A DNA stretch of 64,000 nt from the NCBI GenBank assembly GCA_900472395.1, contig UCHV01000011.1:205806-269805 (forward strand). The letters run 5' to 3'. The stretch is from Hyphomicrobiales bacterium (GTDB lineage: Bacteria; Pseudomonadota; Alphaproteobacteria; Rhizobiales; Rhizobiaceae). Shown in pieces: positions 1 to 7,915 of the stretch. A model generated the notes under the pieces. It saw nothing but the letters and a program-made list of their open reading frames with translations, was not told the origin of the DNA and did no database searches. Made by a program: the position numbers and the translations under genes. Within the stretch, counting starts at the first letter, position 1. Each line of letters opens with the position of its first letter.

Positions 1-511
1 GAAACCGCGCGCCATAACCAAGCGCGAAAAACCAGGTGAAGGATGAGACTGCGGCGCCGATGCCGTAGGCCAGACGCGCCTTGCCCTCATGAGCGGCAGA
101 CAGGCTGCCGAGCAGCACGACCGTATCCAGATAGACATGCGGATTGAGGAAAGTGAAGGCAAGGCAGGCCATGACCGCCGCCTTCAAAGGCATCCCCTGC
201 GGAGCGCCGGCAACCATGGCCGAGGGCGCCCATGCCCGCCTGAACGCCATGAAGGAATAGGTTGCGAGAAACAGAACGCCCCCGATGGTCACCACAGCGA
301 TCAACATCGGCGACTGTGAGACCAATGTGCCGAGGCCGGCAACGCCGGCGGCGATCAGCAGCGCGTCCGACAGTGCGCAGATCAGGCAAAGAATGAACAC
401 ATGGCTGCGGATAAGCCCCTGCCGCAGGATGAAAGCGTTTTGCGCACCGATCGCGACAATCAGCGAGCCACCGAGCGCGAAGCCGGAAAGAGCGGCAGGA
501 AAAAGGTCCAT
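1..511 (-). CDS. LysE/ArgO family amino-acid exporter (3' end cut by window edge)
   Basis: The frame read from an ATG at 511 runs open to the window edge, so the C-terminus is missing. It starts MDLFPAALSGFALGGSLIVA and continues with GAQNAFILRQGL, the hallmark N-terminal motif of the LysE/ArgO family, then several hydrophobic segments and FTFLNPHVYLDT, the second conserved block. Members are inner-membrane exporters of basic amino acids such as lysine and arginine, or of other amino acids. About 170 residues are visible of the roughly 200 usual, so little is lost. It lies 68 bases downstream of the yedK-like gene in the same direction. Plus-strand ORFs over this stretch are shadows. The exact substrate cannot be told. 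Confidence 0.85.
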   Translation of the reverse strand, partial: MDLFPAALSGFALGGSLIVAIGAQNAFILRQGLIRSHVFILCLICALSDALLIAAGVAGLGTLVSQSPMLIAVVTIGGVLFLATYSFMAFRRAWAPSAMVAGAPQGMPLKAAVMACLAFTFLNPHVYLDTVVLLGSLSAAHEGKARLAYGIGAAVSSFTWFFALGYGARF

Positions 512-579
512 TACGGGGAAATCCAGTCTGGAAGATGAGGCCGAATAAGGATCAGTACATCAGGATCAGCAAAGGGAAA

Positions 580-1347
580 TCAGAAAAGTGAAAGCTGGCT
601 GTCGTCAGGCCTGGGCTTTTGCTTGATCGCGGTTAGCGGCGGCACGTCCTGCGCCGGCAACTGCAGATCGGCCCCCATGTTCGACACCTTGTTGACGCGG
701 TCCGACACCGGAATTGCCTCGAAGAAATCATCATCCACCGCCTTCATCAGATCTTTCACCTCGCGCGGCTCCTGCGTGCGGCAATCCAGCCAGCGGGTAA
801 AATCCTCCTGGCCGATGACGACCGGCATACGATGATGAATGCGCGACAGGGCACGATTGGCGCCGGTGGTAAGGATTGCGGCGGTATCGATTTCCGATCC
901 GTCGGCTGAGGCATAGGTTTCCATCAGCCCGGCAAAGGCAATGAGCGAACCGTTTTTGGGGCGGATCCAGTAGGGCTGCGACTTCTCTTCCCCGGACTTT
1001 TCCGGCCGCCGCCATTCATAGAATCCGGAAGCCGGCACGAGAATGCGGCGATGGCGCATTGCAGCACGGAACGACGCCTTGCCGATGGCGGTCTCGGCGC
1101 GGGCATTGATCATCAGGCTCAGGTCTTTCGGATCCTTCGCCCAGCCCGGAATGAAACCCCAGCGGGCCAGGAAGGCGCGGCGGTCCGGCTCGTTGCTGCG
1201 GGGATCCGGTCTTTCCGCCTGCATGACGACGAGAATAGGCTGCGTCGGCGCGATATTGAAACGCGCCGGAAAAACGTCCAACGCTGCGACGCCGGTGAAA
1301 TCCAGCACGTCATCGGGTTTCGAAGTCAGGGCGTAACGTCCGCACAT
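580..1347 (-). CDS. yedK: SOS response-associated peptidase, YedK/HMCES family
   Basis: A 255-residue SRAP-domain protein. Removal of Met1 exposes the catalytic Cys2 in MCGRYALT, the residue that forms a thiazolidine crosslink with abasic sites in single-stranded DNA in this family. Other family landmarks are visible: NIAPTQP near residue 33, NARAET near residue 82, the GFYEWRR block with the active-site Glu, and IHHRMPVV with the conserved His. The length is normal for the family. It is followed in the same direction by the LysE-type exporter gene. Its role is protection of abasic sites in ssDNA during replication. A clear SOS box upstream was not identified. Confidence 0.93.
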   Translation of the reverse strand: MCGRYALTSKPDDVLDFTGVAALDVFPARFNIAPTQPILVVMQAERPDPRSNEPDRRAFLARWGFIPGWAKDPKDLSLMINARAETAIGKASFRAAMRHRRILVPASGFYEWRRPEKSGEEKSQPYWIRPKNGSLIAFAGLMETYASADGSEIDTAAILTTGANRALSRIHHRMPVVIGQEDFTRWLDCRTQEPREVKDLMKAVDDDFFEAIPVSDRVNKVSNMGADLQLPAQDVPPLTAIKQKPRPDDSQLSLF

Positions 1348-1392
1348 TTTTCCGTCATCGCATCGGCACGTGGGAGGGTCAAGCAGATCAAA

Positions 1393-1722
1393 TCAGGCGC
1401 TGCGTGGCCCAAATATGATCACGGCCGAGCCCACAAGGCAAAGCGCCGTACCCGCCAGATCCCAGCGATCCGGCATGCGCCCTTCCACCGCCAGCAGCCA
1501 GAGTATGGAGGCGAGAATATAGATGCCGCCATAGGCCGCATAGGTACGCCCAGCCGCTTCGCTTTCCACCAGCGCCAGAAGCCAGGCGAACAGAACGAGG
1601 CTCATCACACCCGGCACCAGCCACCAGACCGGCTTTTCCAATCTCAACCAGCCCCAGACGGCAAAACAGCCGGCGATCTCGAAAAGTGCGGCTAGGACGT
1701 AGAGGGTGTAGGTTTTGAGCAT
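1393..1722 (-). CDS. ynfA: YnfA family small membrane protein
   Basis: A 109-residue protein that is almost all membrane: four hydrophobic stretches, with family motifs [29 protein letters not shown] and [19 protein letters not shown]. This is the UPF0060/YnfA family, related in size and topology to small multidrug resistance proteins, whose physiological substrate is not firmly settled. A longer reading frame continues upstream to 2052, but the family always starts at the MLKTYTL position, so I take the ATG at 1722. It is divergent from the higBA genes, with 143 bases between them that hold the higBA operator. Confidence 0.9.
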   Translation of the reverse strand: MLKTYTLYVLAALFEIAGCFAVWGWLRLEKPVWWLVPGVMSLVLFAWLLALVESEAAGRTYAAYGGIYILASILWLLAVEGRMPDRWDLAGTALCLVGSAVIIFGPRSA

Positions 1723-1830
1723 CCGAAATCCTGCTTCTGCATATCCTGCGCCGTGCAGAATCATGTTTCTGTCCGACGAGTCATTATAATAGACTGGTGC
1801 AGACAGCAGACAAAAGCGCACATGCTGCTC

Positions 1831-1860
1831 TTGACGGAATGTAAGCATAATGCTTACATT
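1831..1860 (+). promoter_or_regulatory. Probable higBA promoter with palindromic operator
   Basis: A perfect palindrome with 11-base arms, AATGTAAGCAT and ATGCTTACATT, lies at 1838-1848 and 1850-1860 around a single central base (1849). TTGACG at 1831-1836 fits a -35 element and TTACAT at 1854-1859, 17 bases further, a weak -10, so the palindrome covers the core promoter. The higB ATG begins at 1866, which would leave almost no leader. HigA-type antitoxins repress their own operon through such palindromes, so the placement fits autoregulation. Confidence 0.75.
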
Positions 1861-1865
1861 TAACC

Positions 1866-2144
1866 ATGATAAAATCCTTCCGGAGCAAGGCGCTGGCTGC
1901 ATTGTTTGAAACCGGCAAGACCGGGCGGATTGATGCAAAGATGCACAAACGGATTCTGTTGCGGCTGGATCGCCTCGATGTGGCCGAACGCCCCGAAGAC
2001 ATGAACCTTCCCGGCTTCGACTTCCACGCATTGCGCGGTTTGGATCCGACACGCTACACCGTGCACGTAAATGGTCCTTGGTGCATCACCTTCGAGTTCG
2101 ACGGCAAGGATGCCGCCCGTGTCGATTTCGAGCAATACCATTGA
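1866..2144 (+). CDS. higB: HigB toxin, type II toxin-antitoxin (RelE superfamily)
   Basis: A 92-residue basic protein with the HigB fold signature: [13 protein letters not shown] at the start, then [30 protein letters not shown] and DFEQYH at the end. HigB toxins are ribosome-dependent mRNA interferases. As in other higBA loci, the toxin gene precedes the antitoxin gene, the reverse of most type II pairs. The antitoxin gene begins 10 bases after the stop. Transcription probably starts at the palindrome-covered promoter just upstream. Length and residues look intact, with no sign of decay. Confidence 0.93.
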   Translation: MIKSFRSKALAALFETGKTGRIDAKMHKRILLRLDRLDVAERPEDMNLPGFDFHALRGLDPTRYTVHVNGPWCITFEFDGKDAARVDFEQYH

Positions 2145-2154
2145 GGCAAGAGCG

Positions 2155-2463
2155 ATGATCGAACATGACGTAAAAAGACCTTTGGCTCGTTGTCCGTCTC
2201 ATCCGGGCGCATTGCTGGGCGATATCATTCCCGAAACCGGCAAGACAAAGGTCGAAATAGCGCAACTGCTCGGCATTTCCCGCCAGCAACTCTATGACAT
2301 CCTGCAAGAGCGCAAACCTATTTCGCCAAATGTCGCCGCCCGACTTGGAAAAATGTTTGGTGACGGGGCGGCAATCTGGCTGCGCATGCAGGCGGCTTAT
2401 GATGCCTGGCATGCAGAGCGTGATGTCGACGTCAGCAATATTCCGACCTTGACCGCGGCATGA
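2155..2463 (+). CDS. higA: HigA antitoxin, HTH XRE family
   Basis: A 102-residue protein with a helix-turn-helix of the Xre/HigA type: the block HPGALLGDIIPETGKTKVEI followed by AQLLGISRQQLYDILQERKP, and then the antitoxin tail block GDGAAIWLRMQAAYDAWHAE. It neutralises HigB by direct binding and represses the operon. The reading frame is open further upstream, but the ATG at 2155 gives the normal antitoxin length and follows a purine-rich GGCAAGAGCG. Its stop overlaps the start of the Nudix gene (ATGA at 2460-2463), so three genes appear to be one transcript. Confidence 0.93.
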   Translation: MIEHDVKRPLARCPSHPGALLGDIIPETGKTKVEIAQLLGISRQQLYDILQERKPISPNVAARLGKMFGDGAAIWLRMQAAYDAWHAERDVDVSNIPTLTAA

Positions 2464-2888
2464 GTGGAACGACGCCCCGCCCCGCCTCTTCGGCCATTCT
2501 CGAGCGCAATGGCCGTTTCCTGCTGATTCGCCGGATCAACCCGCCGTCGGCCGATCTTTTTGCCTTTCCCGGCGGGCGCGGCGAGCCGGGGGAAACGCCG
2601 GCCGAAACCGCATTGCGGGAATTCCTGGAGGAAACCGGCATCGCCGTCACCGACCCGGAACTGTTTGCGACTTACGATCTCAAGACCGAATCAGATGTCG
2701 GAGAGGTGCTGAGCCATTTCTTCCTCTCCGTTTTTCTGGTGAAGGCTGACGAGACGTCAGAAGCGATCGCCGCCGATGATGCTGCCGATCCCGGCTGGTA
2801 CACTGTGGATGAAATCCGCAGCCTGCCGGTGCCACCAAGCGTGCTCGAATGTGCCGAACGGCTGGCGGCGCGGCCTGCAAGAGGTTAA
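2460..2888 (+). CDS. Nudix hydrolase
   Basis: A 142-residue single-domain Nudix protein. The Nudix box is complete: the Gly of FPGGRGEPGE opens a G-x5-E-x7-REFLEETGI motif at about residues 38-60, with all metal-binding glutamates present. Members hydrolyse nucleoside diphosphates linked to a moiety X; this one cannot be assigned a substrate, although its size and the RRINPPSADLFAFPGG entry fit ADP-ribose or small nucleotide hydrolases. It overlaps the higA stop by four bases, so it is probably co-transcribed with the toxin-antitoxin pair. It may simply be a downstream passenger of the higBA promoter. Confidence 0.88.
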   Translation: MSGTTPRPASSAILERNGRFLLIRRINPPSADLFAFPGGRGEPGETPAETALREFLEETGIAVTDPELFATYDLKTESDVGEVLSHFFLSVFLVKADETSEAIAADDAADPGWYTVDEIRSLPVPPSVLECAERLAARPARG

Positions 2889-2946
2889 AAGACCCAAAAC
2901 ACGACCGTGGCAGATTCGCTTGCGGTTTTTCGGCTCCGGATCATCG

Positions 2947-3384
2947 ATGACGCTACGCAAACGCCTTGTTACCGCATGTTTTCTGGCCATGAGTGTGCCG
3001 CTCGTGAGCTCGCCGGTGCTGGCGCAGAAGAAGACCGCAACACCCCCGCCCCCGGCTGCATCGACCGCACCGACGGAAAAATCCGCACCTTATGACGATC
3101 GGCTGGCGCGGCTTTCGGAAGTCCTTGGTTCGGTGCATTACCTGCGCACGCTTTGCGGAGAAAGCCGGTCGAACTGGCGTACATCCATGCAGAAACTGAT
3201 TGATTCGGAGACGGCAAATGAGCCAAAACGCCGCGAGAAACTGACGGCCGCCTTCAACCGCGGTTACCGTTCGTTTGCGTCGGTGCACACGGCATGCACG
3301 CCCACTGCACGCTCCGCCGAAGAGGCATATCGTGCCGAAGGTGCAACACTTGCTGCGGAAATTGCCGCACGCTACGGAAATTAA
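2947..3384 (+). CDS. TIGR02301-type periplasmic protein of unknown function
   Basis: A 145-residue protein from the ATG at 2947, with a clear signal peptide (MTLRKRLVTACFLAMSVPLV, then cleavage near SSPVLAQ), a short Pro/Ala/Thr-rich linker and a helical core. The core has RLARLSEVLGSVHYLRTLCG, NRGYRSFASVHTACTP and EGATLAAEIAARYG, which I recognise as the alphaproteobacterial TIGR02301 family. Two conserved Cys could form a disulfide. The frame is open upstream inside the Nudix gene, but only the chosen start gives a signal peptide. No function is established for the family. Confidence 0.8.
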   Translation: MTLRKRLVTACFLAMSVPLVSSPVLAQKKTATPPPPAASTAPTEKSAPYDDRLARLSEVLGSVHYLRTLCGESRSNWRTSMQKLIDSETANEPKRREKLTAAFNRGYRSFASVHTACTPTARSAEEAYRAEGATLAAEIAARYGN

Positions 3385-3487
3385 GTGTTTATTTACCTCT
3401 TTCGCTCGCAACCCGTGTCGTTTTGATAAAAGGCTGGTAATCTTGTTAACGCACCGGTAACAACCAGGTGCCGGAAAGAGGATCATT

Positions 3488-3745
3488 ATGCAGACAGCCC
3501 GCAACGACATCGACGAGATGATTGTTCACGAAAAGATGCAGGTGGCGCTCGAATATCAGAACGAGGCCTGGGCCGACGGCCGCGCTGACGGTATCGAACC
3601 GGAAATCATTGCTGATGCCGCCATCGCTCTTGCCATGCGCGAAACCATTCGCATGCACGGCGAAGCCGGTGCTGAGGCCATGCTGCAGTCGCTGCGCGAA
3701 CGTATGCTGGCAGGCGAATTTTCTCCGCAGCGCATCATTCAGTAA
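3488..3745 (+). CDS. Conserved small acidic protein, unknown function
   Basis: An 85-residue, soluble, helix-rich protein preceded by a good ribosome binding site (GGAAAGAGG). No domain is recognised. It reads MQTARNDIDEMIVHEKMQVA and ends GEFSPQRIIQ, with many Glu, Ala and Met residues and no membrane segment or Cys. It stands alone between two secreted-protein genes on the same strand. Codon use is like that of its neighbours, and its start is well defined, so it is most likely a real gene. Confidence 0.65.
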   Translation: MQTARNDIDEMIVHEKMQVALEYQNEAWADGRADGIEPEIIADAAIALAMRETIRMHGEAGAEAMLQSLRERMLAGEFSPQRIIQ

Positions 3746-3806
3746 GTGCGATTTTCAATAATCGTGTAAGATCGGGGCTTTCCCCAACAGGAACGCCATT
3801 AAAGCC

Positions 3807-4541
3807 ATGCCCAATAGCCGCCACACCCGCATCCTGCTCGCCGCCGCGCTTTTGAGCGCAACGACGCTTACGCAGGCACCCGTTGCTTTTGCTCTCACGG
3901 GAGTGAAGCAAAGCGAGGCATTGGGCAATCTCGGCATACAGCCTGCTGCCAAAGACGGCGCAGCACAGAGCGGCACGGAAAACCAGCACAGCCAGGCCGC
4001 ACCGCCCGCAGCAGCCAAGCCGACCGAAGAAAAGCCCGCTGCCGCACCTGCGGCGGAGGCGGAAGCCGAACCGGCGGTCAAGGCCGAGATCATCCATGAC
4101 TTCAGCAAGCTGCCGGAACCGGTACGCAAGCTGCGTGAAGCAATCGTGGAGGCTGCCGCATCGGGCGATATCGAGCGCATGCGTCCGATCATGGATCCGG
4201 GCTCGAAGAAGACCGATGGTCCCGACCAGAACGAAGATCCTATCGAAACGCTGAAAAGCTTTTCCGGCGATACCGAGGGTCTGGAAATCCTGGCGATCAT
4301 GCTCGATCTGATGCAGACGGGCGTTGCGCGTATCGAACCCGGTACACCGGATGAAGTTTACGTCTGGCCGTATTTCGTCGGCAAGGCGCTCAACGAGCTA
4401 TCGCCGCCGGAAAAGGTGGATTTGCTGCGTATCGTCACCGCCGGCGATCTTGCCGCCATGGACGAAGCGGGCGGCTACAATTTCTATCGCATCGGCATTT
4501 CGCCCGATGGCAAGTGGAAGTTCATCGTCAGCGGCGATTGA
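3807..4541 (+). CDS. Secreted protein of unknown function with Ala/Pro/Glu linker
   Basis: A 244-residue exported protein. Residues 1-29 form a signal peptide ending near APVAFA. Residues about 45-95 are a low-complexity Ala/Pro/Glu/Lys linker, followed by a folded domain with SKLPEPVRKLREAIVEAAAS, LEILAIMLDLMQTGVARIEP, a tryptophan/tyrosine-rich DEVYVWPYFV and the C-terminal YRIGISPDGKWKFIVSGD. This domain occurs in rhizobial proteins but I cannot name a function. The C-terminal strand with GKWKF resembles SH3-like or DUF-type periplasmic folds. It is followed by two hairpins that may end its transcript. Confidence 0.7.
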   Translation: MPNSRHTRILLAAALLSATTLTQAPVAFALTGVKQSEALGNLGIQPAAKDGAAQSGTENQHSQAAPPAAAKPTEEKPAAAPAAEAEAEPAVKAEIIHDFSKLPEPVRKLREAIVEAAASGDIERMRPIMDPGSKKTDGPDQNEDPIETLKSFSGDTEGLEILAIMLDLMQTGVARIEPGTPDEVYVWPYFVGKALNELSPPEKVDLLRIVTAGDLAAMDEAGGYNFYRIGISPDGKWKFIVSGD

Positions 4542-4572
4542 ACCGTCGCCGCAGGTCTGACCAACCTCGAAT

Positions 4573-4644
4573 GCCGCGGCTTGCCGCGGCCGCTTCAAAA
4601 CCTTACCTCTATGACATCCGCCGCTGCGCATTTATCCGCAGCGG
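4573..4644 (+). terminator. Two hairpins after the secreted-protein gene (weak terminator)
   Basis: GCCGCGGC TT GCCGCGGC at 4573-4590 and CCGCTGCG (4621-4628) with CGCAGCGG (4637-4644) around an eight-base loop. The second is followed by TGATTTCCTGTTTTTG, a broken T-run. They sit between a gene ending at 4541 and ygfZ starting at 4680, so they may terminate the former or shape the leader of the latter. Confidence 0.4.
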
Positions 4645-4679
4645 TGATTTCCTGTTTTTGATCAGTGCGGGTGAACATC

Positions 4680-5522
4680 ATGCCGTTATCCTTTCTTTCC
4701 GATCGCTCCCTCCTGTCCATCACCGGCAAGGATGCCGAGGATTTCCTGCACAACCTGATCACCACCGATATTGCCGGCATGCCTGAAAGCGAAGCACGCC
4801 CCGGCGCGCTTTTGACGCCACAGGGAAAGATCCTGTTCGATTTCGTGATCTGGCGCATCGAAGGTGGCTTTACGGTTGAGATCGATCAGCCTCAGCGCGA
4901 GGCTTTTGCGCGGCGATTGACCATGTATAAGCTGCGCGCTGCCGTCGATATCGCTGTGATCGAGGAGATTGGCGTAACGGTCGCATGGGGTGGCGAGGCA
5001 TTGCAAGGCGGCGTGACCGATGCCGCCTTCGCCAAGGCGGGCATTGCTTTGCAGCGCGCGCCGGGCAGGCAGGCGGACGGCGGCGGAGCCGACTATCAGG
5101 CACTGCGGATTACCGCTGGCCTTGCCGTGTCAGGCCGTGATTTCCCGCTGCAGGACGCATTCCCTCATGATGTTCTCCTCGACAAGGATGGCGGTCTTTC
5201 GTTTCGCAAGGGATGTTATGTCGGCCAGGAAGTGGTCTCCCGCATGCAGCATCGCGGTACCGCGCGCCGGCGTGTGGTGATCGTTTCTGCCGAGCAGGAT
5301 CTGCCGGCGGCGGGCACGGATATTCTGGCGGGCGCAAAACCGGTCGGCACAATGGGTTCGGCAGCAGGCGGCCAAGGCTTGGCCATCGTGCGTATCGACC
5401 GTGTGGGCGATGCGCTGGCAAACGGCACGGCCCTCACCGCCGCCGATATTCCCGTTTCGCTGACCTTGCCGGAATGGACCGGCCTCTCCTTCCCGACCGG
5501 CGCCGAAGAGGCGGAAACGTGA
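4680..5522 (+). CDS. ygfZ: YgfZ/GcvT-domain folate-binding protein (Fe-S assembly/repair)
   Basis: A 280-residue protein of the YgfZ/IBA57 family, taken from the ATG at 4680 (a GTG at 4665 is a less likely start). Family marks are DAEDFLHNLITTDI near the N-terminus, LLTPQGKILFDFVIW, YKLRAAVDI and the signature KGCYVGQEVVSRMQHRG with the conserved Cys. These tetrahydrofolate-binding proteins help make or repair certain iron-sulfur clusters, including those of MiaB and RimO. The stop overlaps the GTG of the next gene (GTGA at 5519-5522), showing translational coupling to an HD hydrolase and a phosphatase. Confidence 0.93.
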   Translation: MPLSFLSDRSLLSITGKDAEDFLHNLITTDIAGMPESEARPGALLTPQGKILFDFVIWRIEGGFTVEIDQPQREAFARRLTMYKLRAAVDIAVIEEIGVTVAWGGEALQGGVTDAAFAKAGIALQRAPGRQADGGGADYQALRITAGLAVSGRDFPLQDAFPHDVLLDKDGGLSFRKGCYVGQEVVSRMQHRGTARRRVVIVSAEQDLPAAGTDILAGAKPVGTMGSAAGGQGLAIVRIDRVGDALANGTALTAADIPVSLTLPEWTGLSFPTGAEEAET

Positions 5523-6145
5523 GCTCAGCGGGTACGACCACCAAGGCGACGCGTGCCTGGCAACGCATGTTGTCCGGTCGGCGGCTCGATTTGCTCGACC
5601 CCTCGCCCATGGATGTGGAAATCTCCGACATTGCCCACGGCCTGGCACGTGTCGCCCGCTGGAACGGCCAGACACGCGGCAACCACGCTTTTTCGGTGGC
5701 GCAGCATTCGCTGATCGTCGAACAGGTGTTTTCGTTGGCGCAACCTGCCGCAACGCCCGAGGAGCGGCTGATGACGCTGCTGCATGACGCACCGGAATAT
5801 GTGATCGGCGACATGATCTCGCCGTTCAAGTCGGTTGTTGGCGGCGGCTACAAAACCGTGGAAGCGCGCCTTGAAGCCGCCATCCATCTGCGGTTCGGCC
5901 TGCCTGCTCATCCGACACGGGAGCTGAAAACCCGGATCAAGCGTGCCGATTCGGTCGCCGCCTTTTTCGAGGCGACCGAACTTGCAGGTTTTTCGCTGAC
6001 CGAAGCGCGAAAATTCTTCGGCGTACCCAATGGCGTCACCCGCGACATGCTGGCCATGGAACCGCTTCCGGCAACCGAGGCGCAACGGCTTTTTCAGGAA
6101 CGCTTTTCCGAAATCGAAACGTCGCGCGGAGCGGCGAGCCGATGA
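5519..6145 (+). CDS. HD-domain hydrolase, YfbR/5'-deoxynucleotidase-like
   Basis: A 208-residue protein starting at a GTG that overlaps the ygfZ stop; a longer open frame upstream is inside ygfZ. The order of motifs is GNHAFSVAQHSLIVEQ (His), then LLHDAPEYVIGDMISPFK (the HD pair), then RIKRADSVAAFFEA (the final Asp). These are the metal-binding residues of the HD superfamily, and the spacing matches the YfbR-like 5'-nucleotidase branch. The likely reaction is removal of phosphate from deoxynucleoside monophosphates, but this is inferred from the family only. It overlaps the following phosphatase gene by four bases (ATGA at 6142-6145). Confidence 0.85.
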   Translation: MSSAGTTTKATRAWQRMLSGRRLDLLDPSPMDVEISDIAHGLARVARWNGQTRGNHAFSVAQHSLIVEQVFSLAQPAATPEERLMTLLHDAPEYVIGDMISPFKSVVGGGYKTVEARLEAAIHLRFGLPAHPTRELKTRIKRADSVAAFFEATELAGFSLTEARKFFGVPNGVTRDMLAMEPLPATEAQRLFQERFSEIETSRGAASR

Positions 6146-6684
6146 CCGCCATCGTCGTCTGTCCGCTTGCCAAGATCGCCGAACTCGCCGTGCGTCACAA
6201 GGCGCGCGAAATGGTGAGCCTTATCGCCGAGAAGCAGGACTTTCATCGTCCGGCCGTGATCTCCGCCAACCGGCATTTGAAACTTGCGATGAACGACATT
6301 GCCTTTGCCGGCACCGGCAACCTGATTGCGCCAAGTGAAGCGCATGTGGAACGGCTGATTTCCTATATGAGCGAGTGGGATCGGCAATTTCCGCTGGTGG
6401 TGCATTGCTGGATGGGCGTGTCACGTTCGCCGGCGGCGGCGCTTATCGCGGCACTGGCCGTCTCGCCGGAAGAGGATGATTTCGAGCTTGCCGCACGCCT
6501 GAGAAAGGTTGCGCCACATGCCACGCCAAACACCCGTCTGGTGGAAATCGGCGACCGGCTTTTGAAGCGCGAGGGGCGCCTCGTTGCGGCCGTAAAAGGC
6601 ATCGGCCGTGGGGCGGACACGGATGGAACCGCATCCTTCGTATTGCCGCTCAATCTTCATCAAGCATCGGCGTCAAAATCATAA
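6142..6684 (+). CDS. Tyrosine/dual-specificity-like phosphatase
   Basis: A 180-residue protein with the cysteine phosphatase loop HCWMGVSRS (HC-x5-R-S) at about residues 88-96. An upstream acidic region, LKLAMNDIAFAGTGN, may hold the general acid. The C-terminal tail is basic. Bacterial proteins with this short DSP-like fold dephosphorylate proteins or small phosphorylated molecules; the substrate here is unknown. It is the third gene of the overlapping ygfZ - HD hydrolase - phosphatase set. An AT-rich stretch follows before the MscS gene, so the operon probably ends here. Confidence 0.85.
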   Translation: MTAIVVCPLAKIAELAVRHKAREMVSLIAEKQDFHRPAVISANRHLKLAMNDIAFAGTGNLIAPSEAHVERLISYMSEWDRQFPLVVHCWMGVSRSPAAALIAALAVSPEEDDFELAARLRKVAPHATPNTRLVEIGDRLLKREGRLVAAVKGIGRGADTDGTASFVLPLNLHQASASKS

Positions 6685-6835
6685 AACCGAGTATTTATAA
6701 GGTTTTACGTAATATTACTAAAAACAGATAGAGCGGTTGACCTCAGCCTGTTTTGCTCCAATTAAGCTCATCACGGCGCTGCTGCGACATGGTTGCGCAT
6801 TGCCGATCAGCGAACAAAAGGAGCATATCGCCGAT

Positions 6836-7696
6836 ATGGATCAGGCATCGGAATTCGTCGTCGCGACGCGGGCGGCACTCGCTCAGTTAAGCGCGCTTGC
6901 CGTGCAATATTCCTTCTCGGTGGTCGGCGCCATAATCCTGCTTATCATCGGCTGGCTGGCTGCCGGTCTGTTCAGCCGCTGGGCGCGCAACGGTCTTGGC
7001 CGCATTCACGGCATCGATGCCACGCTGGCGCAGTTCTTTTCCAACATTCTTCGCTACGCCATTCTCGTCATCGTCGTTGTCATGGTGCTTGGCCAGTTCG
7101 GCGTCCAGACAGCCTCGGTACTCGCCGCCCTCGGCGCAATCGGCCTTGCCGTGGGCCTTGCCCTTCAGGGCACGCTGCAGAATATCGCAGCCGGAATCAT
7201 GCTGCTTGTACTGCGCCCCTTCCGCGTCGGCGAATCGATCGAGACCGGCAGCGTCAGCGGAACTGTCATCGATGTCGGCCTGTTTGCCACCGAGCTTCGC
7301 ACCGCCGAAGGTGTCTATCGCCTCGCGCCGAACTCGACACTGTGGAACGTGCCGATCACGAACTACAGCCGGCTCGACAAGCGCCGCAACGATATCAGCG
7401 TTTCGACCAGCGAAAAGATCGACATCGCCCGCGCCGAAAAACTGCTGCACGATCTCGTCACCGCTGACGGTCGCGTGCTGAAGGCCCCTGCCCCCACCAC
7501 ATTCGTTTCCGATTTCAGCGATGGTTCGGCCACGGTGACGGTGCGTTATTGGGCAAAAAGCGGCGAATGGTTCAGTGTCAGCCGCGACCTTTCCAGAAAG
7601 GTGAAGCTGACCTTCGACGAACAAAAAAACAAAGACCTTCCTTCTCAGGCTGACAAACACGTGCCGGATGGCGAGAGCGGACCTTCGGCGGTCTGA
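6836..7696 (+). CDS. Small-conductance mechanosensitive channel (MscS family)
   Basis: A 286-residue inner-membrane channel subunit. The start at 6836 follows AAGGAG and gives the typical short N-terminus; the frame is open for 33 more codons upstream. There are three membrane segments, and the third is the classical Gly/Ala-rich pore helix with ASVLAALGAIGLAVGLALQG, then AAGIMLLVLRPFRVGE. A beta domain follows (NSTLWNVPITNYSR) and a vestibule domain. The C-terminal tail is short and polar. Channels of this kind release solutes on hypo-osmotic shock. It is transcribed alone and ends in a strong terminator. Confidence 0.95.
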   Translation: MDQASEFVVATRAALAQLSALAVQYSFSVVGAIILLIIGWLAAGLFSRWARNGLGRIHGIDATLAQFFSNILRYAILVIVVVMVLGQFGVQTASVLAALGAIGLAVGLALQGTLQNIAAGIMLLVLRPFRVGESIETGSVSGTVIDVGLFATELRTAEGVYRLAPNSTLWNVPITNYSRLDKRRNDISVSTSEKIDIARAEKLLHDLVTADGRVLKAPAPTTFVSDFSDGSATVTVRYWAKSGEWFSVSRDLSRKVKLTFDEQKNKDLPSQADKHVPDGESGPSAV

Positions 7697-7739
7697 CCGC
7701 CGAATTCGCCCTCGGGCGCGCGCAGTCGAGGAAAGAAGC

Positions 7740-7772
7740 AAAGGGCGGGTTCTACGAGGGAACCCGCCCTTT
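7740..7772 (+). terminator. Rho-independent terminator of the MscS gene
   Basis: Perfect 13-base arms AAAGGGCGGGTTC (7740-7752) and GAACCCGCCCTTT (7760-7772) with a seven-base loop. The arms end in A-run and T-run, so it can work in both directions. It lies 44 bases after the stop of the channel gene. Confidence 0.85.
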
Positions 7773-7915
7773 GCCGTCACAGCGGTTGATAATTCGTAAT
7801 TCCTTCACAATCCGGCAGCGGCCCGCTTGCTCATGCCGCAACATACGCGTTTAAAAGATCGCAGCGCTTTTGAGACGCGGCGCGATCCGTTTGAACGCAT
7901 CGAGGTAACCGTATC

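Noticed and set aside
87..548. Short frames on both strands over the first 550 bases
   Set aside because: They are out of frame with the LysE/ArgO gene, which runs open from 511 to the window edge and has clear family motifs.
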